A model generated the notes under the pieces. The model was not told where the DNA came from, made no database searches, and worked only from the letters and a program-made list of their open reading frames with translations. The translations under genes and the position numbers were made by a program. Below are positions 8,987-20,145 of a stretch of DNA of 23,530 nt, piece after piece (the first letter of the stretch is position 1; each line of letters begins with the position of its first letter). This DNA comes from Salisapilia sapeloensis (taxonomy: Eukaryota > Oomycota > Peronosporomycetes > Peronosporales > Salisapiliaceae), in contig JAADVB010000262.1 of assembly GCA_023334545.1 (NCBI GenBank), positions 1 through 23,530 of the forward strand. Direction: 5' to 3'.

Positions 8987-9535
8987 AAGCTCTTGTTCGT
9001 GCGTTATGACCAAGTGCAGGCGTGCGTCTCAATCCGTTTCTTCCTCCGACTTTTCAAGAGTAAATTTCGCAACGACAAGCCGTTGCTCTTGTATTTCAAT
9101 ACCTTTGATAGAAAGTGCACTACATTTATGCTACAAATCTTCTATTACAATGCAGGTTGAAGTTGGTCCAGCTCACCGACATGCACTAAGCCATACAAAG
9201 TGGCATAAAAACGCCAGTAACATGCATGTTCGTACGCAAGAAAAAATCGTTCCTAACAACGTGGCTTCATGTACCGTGTGCACCCTATTTTACAGACCGT
9301 ACAGTACAGTTGCTTGGGTTGTCGTCGTCTCTCTCGACTGAACCCATGCACGACGTTTCCACGCCTCGGCGCCTGACAACCCGCTCGAGTCCGTGACATT
9401 ATCATCTCACATAAATCGTGCGATTGCGGTACTTTGACCGTCCAGACTCGGTGCAGTCTCGTATAAAATCCAGCAGGAGTGCACCCACTTTTCACGAACA
9501 CTCACATAAACGCATTACGGGCATTCGGGACGTCG
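8987..9535. promoter_or_regulatory. Divergent intergenic region between the ankyrin and FAN genes
   Basis: This region of 549 nt holds only short, unconvincing frames. On the plus strand it carries a TATA-like box and initiator near 9462-9492, listed separately. On the minus strand TGCACTTTCTATC (rc of about 9108-9120) is a possible initiator for the ankyrin gene with a leader of about 130 nt. Confidence 0.4.
9462..9492 (+). promoter_or_regulatory. TATA-like box plus initiator for the FAN gene
   Basis: TATAAAA at 9462-9468 is followed 24 nt later by CCCACTTTTCA (9484-9494), whose CACTTTT core resembles the initiators seen before other genes in this window. The spacing matches a classical TATA-to-start distance. 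The ATG lies at 9536. Oomycete promoters generally lack TATA boxes, so this arrangement is a candidate only. Confidence 0.45.
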
Positions 9536-12500
9536 ATGTCACACCGTCGATCGGAGTACACTGTTCCGACGCAGGGTAGACGGTCACCACACATCCGTCA
9601 GACTCTCCCTTCACGCTTCGACCTTCTCTTGTTGGAAGATGGCGAATACTTTCTCGATGTATGTCCACTTTTTTTATGCGTCAATGTCTAGACTGACATG
9701 TGCATCGATTTTATTCACTTGTAGGACTATAGCGTCGATAGGCACATTGACATTGACTCGGACGCGCACAAGTATGTCTTATAGGCAGTTTAGAATGAAT
9801 TCTGGATACACTAGTACGGCAGAGGACTGATTCAGATGATAGGAAGATACATGGACGATTAAAAGTATGCACACGAAGTTTCTTCTTCGTGCCACAGGAC
9901 ATTCATCTACCCATTTTACGTTTCCCATTTTCAGAAATGAGCAGTGAGCCACATGCAGACACCTTTACGCTACACAGCAGTGTCTACACGACTGACGTAC
10001 CCGAAACGAAGCGCTGTCTAACATTCGACATGAAGTCTATTGTCGAAATGAAGACGGGTGGGGTCGACCATCCGTACATACAGAAAGCTGCGGACGCCTC
10101 TCAAAGTATCACGGTATCAAACTCGTCTGAGACTTCTGTCCATGACTCGGAGAGTGACGAGAACTTGGCACCTAGTGGATACGTCTTTACACTTTTACAT
10201 ACTCGCTTAGAAACCTTTTTCACAAACATACATGTGCTCTATGAAGTTGCCAATCGACCAAAGAGGTCACTTACCAAGCAAGAGGAACAGAATTTGCTAG
10301 CTCCTGTCTTTGGACCGAGGTTATTCATCGAGTTCGATCCATCTCTCCTCGTAGACTTTCGAGAAAAGCTGCTCTTGTCTGAAGGTAAAGTCGTGGAACG
10401 GATTGAACCACTCGTAAAGCACCCAGGGCGTGTCATGTTCACTACGGAGCGTCTATACTTCCAACCAATGCAACTGAACAACGTATTGGACCCAGTTCTG
10501 CATTGGGCCTACTCGGACATTGCCCACATGTACAAGCGTCGACACTTGCTGCGTCAAACTGGTCTAGAAATCTTCTCTTACGACGATGAAAGCGTCTTCT
10601 TCTCCTTCCAAACGCGTCAAGAGCGAGATGAACTGTACGCTCTCATGGTCGACCAGCCGGAACTAGCTCACTGCCAACGAACAGACTTGTCCTACATGAT
10701 GCAGCAATGGCAGCAACGTCAGATCTCCAACTATGACTATTTACTCTTTCTAAACAATGCTGCAGGTCGTACTGTCAACGACTTGACGCAGTATCCAGTG
10801 TTTCCGTGGATCTTGTCCAACTATGTGGATGATGAAATCGACCTGGACGACCCAACAAACTATCGAGACTTGTCCAAACCGGTTGGAGCGTTGAATCCAG
10901 ATCGTCTGACGTACTTTCGACAGCGTTTTGAGATGATGCCGAGGGGAGAAGAGGCTGAAGGCCTTCCACCACCATTCCTCTATGGCACCCACTACTCGAC
11001 ACCAGGATACGTTCTGTACTATCTCGTCCGTATGATGCCAGGGTACATGTTGTGTCTTCAGAATGGCAAGTTCGATGACCCTGATCGTCTATTTCAAAGC
11101 ATTCAGAAGACATGGGAAGGTGTATGTACCAATTACGCTGATTTAAAAGAACTCATTCCAGAGTTTTTCGACACAGATGAACATGCATGGCTGCGTAATC
11201 AACATGGACTAGATTTTGGGTATACACAGGAAGGCAAGCGAGTGACAGATGTGGAGTTGCCTCCATGGGCACATGACAACCCACAGACGTTTATACAGAT
11301 TAATCGACAAGCACTTGAAAGTGCCTACGTCTCGGATCATTTGCATGAATGGATTGACCTCATCTTTGGATACAAACAACAGGGAGAAGAGGCGATTAAA
11401 GCAGACAATCTCTTCTATCATTTGTCGTATGAAGGAGCAGTGGACTTGGAGACAGTAGAGGATGCGACGGAGCGTCAATCGATTGAAGCACAGATCCAAG
11501 AGTTCGGACAGACGCCGAAACAACTCTTTTCCAGTCCCCACCCGTGTCGAAATGAACCTAATCCGATGGTCACGAACGTACAAGTTGCGACGAAAGACCT
11601 TTTACCATCTCCACGTGTCGACATTGATACGCTAGTGTTCAAGCGACAGCAGAAGAAAGATCCTTCTGTCATTGCACAGGAAAATTTGCATATTTTACAA
11701 GAAATTCGTCGAAAGCGCAGTCGTCCACACTTATTTTCAGAAGAAGATGAGGTAGAACGAGTGGATAGATCCGTCGATTGCATCGATCCTTTCGTTCTCT
11801 GTCTCCCCATCCTCCTCCTACGTTCGTGTGTTCAAACTTGTCTTTTCGATCCTCTGTATCGTCAGTTCCAACGCGCGAAAGGGACACATCGACAGCCCAA
11901 GTCTTGGCAATGGCACGTCCTGACGCAAGACCGGTCGTATCGATGGATGCTACGTAGACAGCAACGTCTGCATGAAGCGGAAGTGACGTCTGCCGTGCTG
12001 TCTCAGTACTCGAATGCCATGTACACGACGAGCAAAGACCAGAGTCTTCAGACGTCCTTCGTCGGGTCCAACGACCATAACGTCCATGCAAAGCATAGCT
12101 TTGCTCTTTCATGTTGTGATCTGTCTCCAGACGAGACGTATCTCTTCGTCGGATGTTGGGATAATCACGTGTACATGTGTGAAGCAGCAACAGGGAACCT
12201 CATGGACAAGGTGGAAGCACATGTGGATGGCATCTCGGCTCTAAAAGTCGCTAAAGATGTCTTGGTGACAGCTTCGTGGGATTCGACGGTCAAGCTATGG
12301 CAGTACTCATCCAGTCGTGTGCGCCCAGTTCCTTTAAAAGTCTTTCGACATAGCGTCGAAGCTGTGATCAGCCTGGATGTGAGTGAAGATGGAAGCTTGG
12401 CGATTGCAGGTGCAAGGAAAGGTCATCTATATCTCTTCGACATCAACCGAAAGAAATTGTTAAGACCTATGCTGGCGAGTCCAAAGGAGAGAGGAGACGT

Positions 12501-12942
12501 TGTTAGTGTCTGCTTTGGTAACAATGCATCGTCCATTGTGTGCGTAACGACGGCGAATGAAGTACGGAAGTTTACGCTCATGGGCGAATGCCTCTTGACG
12601 ATCTATGCCAACATACCTGGTCAATTGAGGTGCCTCGAGAGCGATGGTATGTTTGCAGTGGGTGGCACGACGGACGGATCGCTCATCTTTTGGATGTTGA
12701 TGGGAACAACGAAGCGACTGGAGCCAATTGCCAAGATCCCTCATGCGCATCGGACGATTGTCTCGGCGTTGACAGTCAGCTCCTCTGGGTCCGTCGTGGT
12801 CTCTTGCGACGACGATGGACGGGTGAGTGTATGGCAGCTATTGCAGCAACCGGCTCTGGATGCGTATACCTACTGCAGTCCAACCTTTGGTCTGAAGGAA
12901 GGCTCTGTAGTGGCCACAGCACAGTTTTGCTCCGACCTCTGA
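9536..12942 (+). CDS. NSMAF: FAN/NSMAF-type BEACH-WD40 protein
   Basis: Three exons, 9536-9658, 9725-9771 and 9843-12942, join in frame across introns of 66 and 71 nt, giving 1089 residues. The N-terminus RFDLLLLEDGEYFLD and then KIHGRLKVCTRSFFFVP match the start of FAN (neutral sphingomyelinase activation-associated factor) and confirm both splices. Next comes a GRAM/PH-like domain (about 235-325: PGRVMFTTERLYFQP, then HWAYSDIAHMYKRRH). The BEACH domain (about 338-615) contains NYDYLLFLNNAAGR, QYPVFPWIL, YRDLSKPVGALN, FLYGTHYSTPGYVLYYLVR, LIPEFF, VELPPWA, HEWIDLIFGYKQ and EFGQTPKQLF. WD40 repeats fill about 800-1070 (LFVGCWDNHVYM, VTASWDSTVKLW, DGRVSVWQ). FAN-type proteins act in TNF-receptor signalling in animals; in protists a membrane-trafficking or lysosome-sizing role is more likely. 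The length is a little above human FAN (917), mainly in the N-terminal and pre-WD regions. Confidence 0.93.
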
Positions 12943-13158
12943 CGTGATTGCTGGATGGTAGGATGTTTATAGTTATCTATAAGAATTTTCAATGCATCAA
13001 GTATCAAGTTGTGTACAGGTAGCTAGTAGTCATGATAGAAATACATGAACGAGGTAGATGCCAGCCTAGTTCGACTAGATTCTACCTAGAGTATAGGTAC
13101 TGCTTCCTATCTTTAAACTGTACCATTAACATTAATATTGCACATTTACGTAATAATA

Positions 13159-13165
13159 CACTTTC
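13159..13165 (+). promoter_or_regulatory. Initiator-like CACTTTC upstream of EFTUD2
   Basis: ATACACTTTCAAGG contains the CACTTT core that recurs upstream of several genes here. A second candidate, GCACATTTACG, lies about 20 nt earlier. The ATG at 13237 is 72 nt downstream. The rest of the 294-nt space after the FAN stop codon is AT-rich and shows nothing else recognisable. Confidence 0.3.
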
Positions 13166-13236
13166 AAGGGTATACAATAATCAAGTGATTTGTGGTTGGA
13201 ACCACCATAACGATATCAATCAGTACGTCGATTCTA

Positions 13237-16200
13237 ATGGAGGAGTCTCTTTACGACGAATTTGGCAATTACATCGGCCCTGAGCTGCAGAGTAGTGAGG
13301 AGGAAGACTCGTCAAGTGAAGAGGAGTCGAATGACGACTCTGGATCTGAAAATGGCGCCAATGAAGAGCAGGTAATGCTTGAATATCCATCCACGCACGC
13401 TTCTGATGGATGCAAGTGCATCAAATCGATCCTTCAGACGCTTGCACATATTTAATCATACCCTTGGCAATCACACTAATATATCTTGTATGGAATAGGA
13501 TGACAATATCGGTACATAAGCCTATGCAGCATCAGCATCTCCTTCATATTCACTTATCTGACCCTGAATAGCGGAAGGCGTAGACTCCATGACCGTGCAC
13601 AATGGTGTGGAAGCAGGTGACAGCAGCATCGTATTGCATGAGGACAAACAGTATTATCCAGACGCAGAAGAAGTGTATGGGGACGCAGAGGTGATGGTCC
13701 AAGAGGAGGATGGACAGACGATTGAGACGCCAATCATCGAACCAGTGAAAGTGAAGACTTTTTCGATGCTTGAAAAGGAGATTCCACAAACGACGTACTC
13801 GACAGAGTTCATGACGTCCCTCATGGACCACCCGCAGCTCATTCGTCACGTCGCTCTTATCGGTGACTTGCACCATGGTAAGACTATGTTCACCGACCTC
13901 CTCGTACAGGAGACGCATTTGAAAAAGTGGCGTCCGGATGAAGAGAAACGGTACACGGACACTCGACATGACGAACAAGAGCGTCAAGTCAGTATCAAAA
14001 GCACTCCTGTCTCCCTCGTGCTCCCATCGTCTCGTGGCAAGCACTATTTACTCAACCTCCTCGACTGTCCTGGCCATGTCAACTTTTCAGACGAGACCAC
14101 TGCAGCTCTTCAGATCGCAGATGGCGCAGCTGTTGTAATCGATGCCGTCGAAGGCGTCATGATGAACGTATACTCTCTCTCTCTCTATTTAGTCTCTGTC
14201 TATTCACTAACTCTTTATATAGACGGAACGCCTTGTCCAAGCGGCGGTCAAGGCTGACACGTCCATCGTCTTGGTGCTGAACAAAGTGGATCGACTGATC
14301 ATTGAGCTGAAGCTTCCTCCACTAGACGCTTACTTGAAACTTTTGCATACGATAGAAGAAGTGAATGGGTTGCTGGAAAAGTTTGCTCCTGCAGGTACGA
14401 CACCTCAACGCGTGTCTCCTGAGAAAGGAAATGTCTGCTTTGCATCCGCTCAGCACGGATGGAGCTTTACTCTTTCTTCATTTGCGAATTTGTATGCCAA
14501 GTCTCACCCTGGTGTCGACGCATCAAAGCTTGCACCGAAGTTATGGGGAGACAAGTACTACAGTCCTCAATCACGGACATTCACGTCGTCTGTTCCGTAT
14601 GACAATGCTCCTAGGTCGTTTGTCCTCTTCATCCTCGAGCCTCTGTATAAACTCTACTCGAAAGTCCTGAGCGAAGACGCGACGAAGCTCACGGCGACCG
14701 TCCGACAACTTGGTCTGAAGCTTCGGAAGGAAGAACTAAACTTGAATCCCAAACCACTGCTCAAGCTCGTCATTCCAAAGTTCTTGGGAGACACAAGTAG
14801 CGGCTTTGTCGACCTCGTCACGACTCACGTGCCATCTCCTGACACGACTGCATCTTCCAAGCTCGAGAGACTATACATGGGATCCCATGCATCAGGCTTA
14901 ACTGTCTTACAAGGCATGAAAACTTGTGACGCGAACGCTCCATTGATGCTAAATGTCGTAAAGCTGTACTCTTCTCCTGACGGTGCGACGTTCAGTGCCC
15001 TCGGTCGCGTCTACTCTGGTCAAGTGCGTCCGGACGACCAGGTGAAAGTACTTGGGGAAAGCTACAGTCCAGAAGATGATGAAGACATGAGCTCACGGAC
15101 GATCGAAGGCGTGTCTGTTGGTCAGGGACGGTACAAGGTTCACGTGAACCGCGTGCCTGCTGGTAACTGGGTCCTCCTCGACGGCATTGACGCTCCCATC
15201 ACCAAGAGCGCGACTGTCACTAGTTGCGACGACGATACGCTACAGGATGAAGAAGTCGGTATCTTCCGTCCTCTCCATCGGTCTTTTAACTCGACGGCGA
15301 CGATGAAACTCGCAGTGGAGCCCTTGAACCCTGCGGAATTGCCCAAGATGCTGGAAGGTCTTCGTAAAATTAGTAAAAGCTATCCACTCGTGACTACCAA
15401 GGTAGAAGAGAGTGGAGAACATGTCATCCTGTGTACTGGTGAACTAGCTGCTGACTGTCTGCTGCATGATCTTCGACGCATGTACGCTGATATTGAGGTC
15501 AAAGTGGCGGATCCGGTCGTGTCGTTCGCAGAGACTGTGGCCGAGATCTCTTCTGTCCAGTGCTTTGCCGAGACGCCGAACCATCAGAATAAGCTGACGA
15601 TGATCGCCCAGCCATTGGACAATGGTCTAGCCAAGGACATTGAGAATGAAGACATTTCCTTGTCTATGGACAAGAAGAAAGTCTCAACGTTCTTTAAAAC
15701 AAACTACAACTGGGATGCACTTGCAGCACGCTCAGTCTGGGCTTTTGGACCCGATAGCTTTGGTCCGAACGTCTTGATAGATGATACGTTGCCGTCTGAA
15801 GTAGATAAGAAGGCACTTGCGAGTGTGAAAGAAAGTGTTGTGCAAGGCTTCCAGTGGAGTACAAGGGAAGGACCGTTGTGTGACGAACCAATCCGCAACA
15901 CCAAGTTCAAGATCCTCGATGCGTCTATTGCGACGGAAGCTGTGCATCGTGGAGGAGGACAGATCATCCCGACGGCGAGACGAGTGGCCTACTCTTCCTT
16001 CCTGACAGCGTCCCCGAGACTGCTGGAACCAATGTACATGTTCGAGATCCAGTGTCCAGCTGATACCGTCGCGTCCCTCTACCAAGTTCTCAGTCGCCGT
16101 CGTGGACACATGACACAAGATATGCCCAAGGCTGGATCGCCCATGTACAGCGTCCGAGGATACATCCCGGTCATCGAGAGCTTTGGATTGGAGACGGACT

Positions 16201-16460
16201 TGCGCGTGTTTACGCAAGGACAAGCATTTATCACCCAAGCGTTTGATCACTGGGCGGTGGTGCCTGGAGACCCGCTGGACACGAATGTCGTGCTGAGACC
16301 ACTTGAGCCTGCACCGGTGAACGACTTGGCGAGAGAGTTCATGGTCAAAACCAGACGTCGGAAGGGCTTGAGTGAAGACGTGAACGTGAGCAAGTACTTT
16401 GATGCTGGTATGCGCGATGAACTGGCCAAGCACCAAGTCGACCTCGAGCATCTACTCTAG
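13237..16460 (+). CDS. EFTUD2: U5 snRNP GTPase EFTUD2/Snu114 (116 kDa component)
   Basis: Four exons, 13237-13371, 13499-13511, 13572-14167 and 14223-16460, give 993 residues (human protein 972). The N-terminal motif [13 protein letters not shown] is diagnostic and is followed by an acidic Ser/Glu stretch. GTPase motifs are G1 GDLHHGKT (about 147), G3 DCPGH (about 214) and G4 NKVD (about 268), with [10 protein letters not shown] and HVNFSDE between them. The EF-2-like domains follow, including RDLSKPV-free domain II text such as [21 protein letters not shown], the domain III segment [10 protein letters not shown], and the C-terminal [26 protein letters not shown] and [17 protein letters not shown]. 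The protein sits beside Prp8 and Brr2 in U5 and controls spliceosome activation and disassembly. The second exon is only 13 nt long, and its exclusion creates an immediate stop. Confidence 0.97.
14170..14184 (+). repeat. Short CT microsatellite in EFTUD2 intron 3
   Basis: A run of about six CT dinucleotides sits just after the donor site of the 55-nt intron 14168-14222. It gives a pyrimidine-rich 5' half of the intron, and the acceptor is TATATAG. No function is implied. Confidence 0.7.
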
Positions 16461-16879
16461 GCAGGCTGTCGTTGGTGCTGTAGATCCTTTTTCCTTAATA
16501 AGGTATCCTGGAGAGCTTGTCATCGTGAGAGGCAAGTCTTCCTAGCATTTTGCTTTCTACCTTTGTCTTGCTTCCAGATATACTCTTACTCGCATACTGT
16601 CGTGTGATGTATTTATATGCAGCAGACTGTCTCATATCGTAGTAGATTTAATAACTCTGAATGTAGCTTGCAGGAAAGCGTAGCAAGTGTACCACATCTT
16701 GATCGAACCAGTGTACTCGTCATTTATTCCTACACCTCTAATCTATGCATGAACTCCAATGTAAAAATTGCTATTTTACGTCATTCAGAAAAGGCTTATA
16801 AGAGTGTTATTAGTGTTTATGGAATGTATTTAGATTACATTTTGGACACTTTCGGAGACAACAAATCAAAATTGGCAAA
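16461..16879. promoter_or_regulatory. Intergenic region between EFTUD2 and the SUMO protease gene
   Basis: This AT-rich stretch of 419 nt must hold the EFTUD2 3' end and the promoter of the next gene. An initiator-like ACATTTTGGACACTTTC spans about 16837-16853, with the CACTTT core at 16847-16852, 27 nt before the ATG at 16880. An open frame crosses it but resembles no protein I know and runs into the next gene in another frame. Confidence 0.35.
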
Positions 16880-18761
16880 ATGGTACGATTTGGTGCTCCT
16901 TCGAGTGCTCTCCTGTCTAGCGATGTATGTTCTGACCAAACAATCTTGCATGTATAGGACCTGCGCAATACGATAGATGATTTCCGCTACAATCAGCGCC
17001 TGAAAGATGCCACGGAGCATAGCCATAACCTCCTTGGACTGTTGCCTGCCAAGCGGCCCAACTCACCCTTGTCTTTCTCAGACCCTGGCAAGCAAGATCA
17101 CCCTGAGAGCAAACAGGATTTTTTAAACATGCTCCAGAAGATGAATCGTGCCGAATATGGCGAATCGGAAGCACAATTAACCACAACGAACCAGTCCAAA
17201 TTAAGTCACTCGCAGCAAATGCGCTCTCAGAACTTGGAAATTGGGCGACGACTTCAACAAGTTTTTATGAACAGTAAAAGAAAGAGTCAAAAACTCGGGC
17301 ATATGGACGAACGGACTTTGAACAGAAAAGCTCTACTAGCATCCACACCCACTTTTCGTGGACTAAACAACTCGAAAAAGGTATCTCGTCTTTATATTCA
17401 CTACTTACATGCTTATCCTGTATTTATATGTGATTTGAATAGACACAGGATTTAAACAGTCAGGAAGGGTACCGCTTGAAACATCACGATGAGATTGAAG
17501 AACTGGAAAGTATGATGCATAATCCACATCCATAATCTATTCGTTTGACATATCCACACCACAGACAAGCTACGTGAACAGCGATTATCGTGGTCCCGTC
17601 AGGACCACCTCTTTTACGACCGATTGGCTCAACGAGAAACCAATGTGCTATTTGTACCTGCATTGTGCTATTCAGTCCCGTAACTCTTCTTTGTGCAGGT
17701 AGTCGTGGATCAAACGATCTACAACCTCTTATCTCAGGTTTGCAAGGAAGCTTTCCAAGAAGCAGAAAGAGCTGCCAGAGCTGCTCGCGGTCTGTCGGAG
17801 GAAGAGCAGGCCATTGTGGAGGATGCCTTACACGCTGGACCGATGAACGAAGTGCTTATCTCCAAGTATAATGTCGACATTACTCGAGGACATCTTCAAT
17901 GTCTCCTTCCCATGACCTGGCTGAATGATGAGGTACCAATAGTATCATCTCCCGTTCCATACAAGGTCTTGATGCTTGTGTAGGTGATCAACTTTTGGTT
18001 CCAGTTGATGGCAGATCGAGATACAGCCATGGTTGAGAAAGGATTGGTTGAAAAGAAGAGTCACTTCTTTAATTCGTTCTTCTATACCAAAGTATCTGAA
18101 GGCGGGTACAATTTCATCAACGTCCGTCGATGGACTCGAAAGGTACATGATCAAGTCTTTATTTTTAAGCTTCTAAGTACTCATATGTATATCGTAGATT
18201 GACATTTTTGCAATGGACAAGATCTTCATTCCTGTCAACTTATCCAATGTACGCTCTTGCATTATATAGTTGCCTAGTTTATAAAATGACAGTGTATCTC
18301 TAGACACATTGGTGTCTCGCGGTGATCTTTATGACGGAGAAGAAGATTCAGTACTTTGATTCGATGCACGGGAGTGGACTCAACTGTCTTCAGATTTTAC
18401 TTCGGTGTGTCCTGTGACAATTAGCAATTTTGTATCGATAACTAAGAATGATGGTAGATACTTGCATGATGAAATGGAGCACAAGAAGAAGGAAAAGTTT
18501 GATGAAGAGTATTGGCAGCTCATTACAACGACACCGGATACGCCGCAGCAGCAGAATGGATCCGATTGCGGTGTCTTCACGTGCACATTCGCAGACTACA
18601 TCTCACAGAACTTTGTACCTTTTCTTCTTTCGACGATGGCTTGGATGTATCTAATGCAAGAGTAGGCACTGACGTTCAAGCAGAGAGAGATGGTCTACCA
18701 CCGCCAGCGGATGGTCCTAGGTATCGCCCAAGGCGAGCTGCCACTGCCAGAAGAAGAATAA
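16880..18761 (+). CDS. ULP1: Ulp1/SENP-family SUMO protease (C48 cysteine peptidase)
   Basis: Ten exons join in frame: 16880-16924, 16958-17380, 17443-17509, 17565-17653, 17699-17932, 17984-18142, 18198-18248, 18304-18404, 18458-18614 and 18666-18761, giving 473 residues. The C-terminal 200 residues are a complete Ulp1 domain: LNDEVINFWFQLM (about 282-294), the catalytic His in NTHWCLAV (H358), Asp in YFDSMHG (D375), oxyanion Gln (Q421) and Cys in NGSDCGVFTC (C427), and the closing helix REMVYHRQRMVLGIAQGEL. It would mature SUMO and remove it from targets, probably in the nucleus or at nuclear pores. The N-terminal half is hydrophilic and helical with no known domain. Introns are 45-62 nt except the first, which would be only 33 nt; using ATG|GTACGA as donor instead would make it 75 nt and drop 14 residues. 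The donor of intron 4 (17654) is also ambiguous. Confidence 0.92.
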
Positions 18762-18877
18762 AATGGACTTTGGATGAAACGAGTATTGTTGGTATGGCAC
18801 TGCACCTACAACGTAGAAAGACTTAGGATGTCAATAGGCGGTTCTTTATTGCCTTAAACTGATCATCAATGGGCTAT

Positions 18878-19084
18878 CTACTTGATGGTAAAGCCTTCAC
18901 TGCGCAGACATGCCTTGTGGGCTTCAATCACTTCCTTGCAATTCTCTTCACCGTTCGTGAGGACACACATGTCTCGAGCTTGCTTGGTCTCTGGGCAAGA
19001 GCAGCAAATCTTCTTGCCAGACTTACCGACTTCCGGTCCACTCGTCTCTTGCTTGGTTACTTGCTTGGTTACTTGCTCGGTCAT
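18878..19084 (-). CDS. COX17: Cytochrome c oxidase copper chaperone COX17
   Basis: This intronless gene encodes 68 residues, the usual COX17 size. It shows the copper-binding KKICCSC motif and both twin CX9C motifs ([11 protein letters not shown] and [11 protein letters not shown]), with the conserved GEENC between them and a C-terminal LRSEGF. COX17 works in the mitochondrial intermembrane space, is imported through the Mia40 disulfide relay, and passes Cu(I) to SCO1 and COX11 for cytochrome oxidase assembly. The N-terminus carries a small internal duplication (VTKQVTKQ) matching a 12-nt DNA repeat. It converges on the SUMO protease gene (116 nt between stops) and diverges from the dehydrogenase gene. 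Confidence 0.97.
   Translation of the reverse strand: MTEQVTKQVTKQETSGPEVGKSGKKICCSCPETKQARDMCVLTNGEENCKEVIEAHKACLRSEGFTIK
19049..19080 (-). repeat. 12-nt tandem repeat in the COX17 N-terminus
   Basis: On the plus strand TTGCTTGGTTAC occurs twice in tandem (19049-19060 and 19061-19072) followed by a partial third copy. On the coding strand it produces the repeated V-T-K-Q residues in the poorly conserved N-terminal tail. The frame is kept because the unit is 12 nt. Confidence 0.85.
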
Positions 19085-19116
19085 CTTGCGTTTTTCTCGT
19101 ACTGATGCTTATCCAG

Positions 19117-19124
19117 AAATTGTG
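19117..19124 (-). promoter_or_regulatory. Initiator-like CACAATTT upstream of COX17
   Basis: On the minus strand GGTCACAATTTCTGG contains the CAATTT-pyrimidine core of the oomycete initiator. It lies about 32 nt before the COX17 ATG at 19084. The 5' half of the consensus is poor. Confidence 0.35.
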
Positions 19125-19265
19125 ACCGTTGTTTCTGACCTATTATTCTTCCCAATAATTGTTTTTATGCTTGATTTGTAATCCTACTTGATAAACATAT
19201 CGATTTAGATCTTTTATTTTGATTGGTGATTCTCTGTTTTGATGATTCCTGTGACGAGACATTCT

Positions 19266-19275
19266 TATATAAAAG
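19266..19275 (+). promoter_or_regulatory. TATA-like box for the short-chain dehydrogenase gene
   Basis: TATATAAAAG sits 52 nt before the last base preceding the ATG at 19328. A start site 25-30 nt downstream would fall near AATCAGACGG (about 19291-19300), leaving a leader of about 30 nt. No good CAWTTT initiator is evident at that position. TATA boxes are uncommon in oomycete promoters. Confidence 0.4.
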
Positions 19276-19327
19276 ACAAGTCAAATTCGGGAATCAGACG
19301 GGAGCGATCAATCTTTGACACATCGCC

Positions 19328-20107
19328 ATGAGCTTAGATAAGGCGCTAGAAGGGAAGGTTGCGATCGTGACGGGTGCCTCTGGAGGTATTGGTGCCGCTA
19401 TTGCCGAAGGGCTGGTGCGTGCTGGCGCCAAAGTGGCCTTGGGGGCACGTCGAATGGATGCTCTCGAAACTGTCCAAAAGACCATTGTGGAGAACACGCA
19501 AGTGCCTTCCAGTCACGTCCTCCTCGTCCAAACGGACGTAACAAAGCGTGAGGACCCAAAGAACCTAGTTGCCAAGGCCGAGGAAACCTTCGGAAACGTT
19601 GATATTATGGTCAATAACGCAGGTGTGATGCCAGTGGAGCTATTAAAGAACGTGAACCAGGATTCGTGGGATCGAATCATCGACATCAATTGCAAAGGAA
19701 CGTTGAACGGCATTGCCTCCGTGCTGCCAAAGTTCTTGGAACGCAAGGCTGGACACATTGTCAACATCTCTTCCGATGCTGGACGCAAACCATTCCCTGG
19801 TCTAGGCGTCTACTCTGCCTCGAAGATGTTTATCGAAGGTATCTGCCAGACACTACGCCTGGAAAACATTGGCTCCGGTCTCCGTGTCACGTCTATTCAA
19901 CCAGGTAACGTCGACACGGACCTCGTAAAGAACGCAAACGCCGCCAGCGGCGTGGATGAAGAAGCGATGAAAACGTATGGTGAGCCTTCTGGGTACCAAG
20001 TTCTCCAGCCCAAGGACATTGCCAACGCCGTCGTCTATGCTGTCACCCAGCCTCCGTATGTGTCGGTCAATGAGGTACTCGTGGAACCTCGTGATGAACC
20101 GATCTAA
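19328..20107 (+). CDS. Classical short-chain dehydrogenase/reductase (SDR), probably NADP-dependent
   Basis: This single-exon gene encodes 259 residues, the classical SDR length. The Rossmann motif TGASGGIG is at about residues 15-22. The Arg pair in LGARRMDAL after beta-strand 2 suggests a preference for NADP(H). NNAGVMP (about 96-102), the catalytic Ser in HIVNISSDAG and YSASK (Y162, K166) complete the active site. IQPGNVDTDL is the usual segment after strand 6. The overall text resembles the YdfG/serine-3-dehydrogenase-like cluster of cP2 SDRs, but the substrate cannot be told. The ATG has GCC immediately upstream. The gene converges on the zinc-finger gene with 65 nt between stops. A short origin by transfer from bacteria is possible but cannot be judged here. 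Confidence 0.93.
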   Translation: MSLDKALEGKVAIVTGASGGIGAAIAEGLVRAGAKVALGARRMDALETVQKTIVENTQVPSSHVLLVQTDVTKREDPKNLVAKAEETFGNVDIMVNNAGVMPVELLKNVNQDSWDRIIDINCKGTLNGIASVLPKFLERKAGHIVNISSDAGRKPFPGLGVYSASKMFIEGICQTLRLENIGSGLRVTSIQPGNVDTDLVKNANAASGVDEEAMKTYGEPSGYQVLQPKDIANAVVYAVTQPPYVSVNEVLVEPRDEPI

Positions 20108-20145
20108 ATCAAAACGTGTTTGGATCTTCCTGTATTTCTTTCTTA

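Noticed and set aside
15732-16451. 239-codon minus-strand frame opposite the end of EFTUD2
   Set aside because: It is antisense to strongly conserved EFTUD2 coding sequence and has no recognisable domain.
16617-16976. A 119-codon plus-strand frame between EFTUD2 and the SUMO protease
   Set aside because: It resembles no known protein, is AT-driven, and overlaps the first exons of the SUMO protease gene in another frame.
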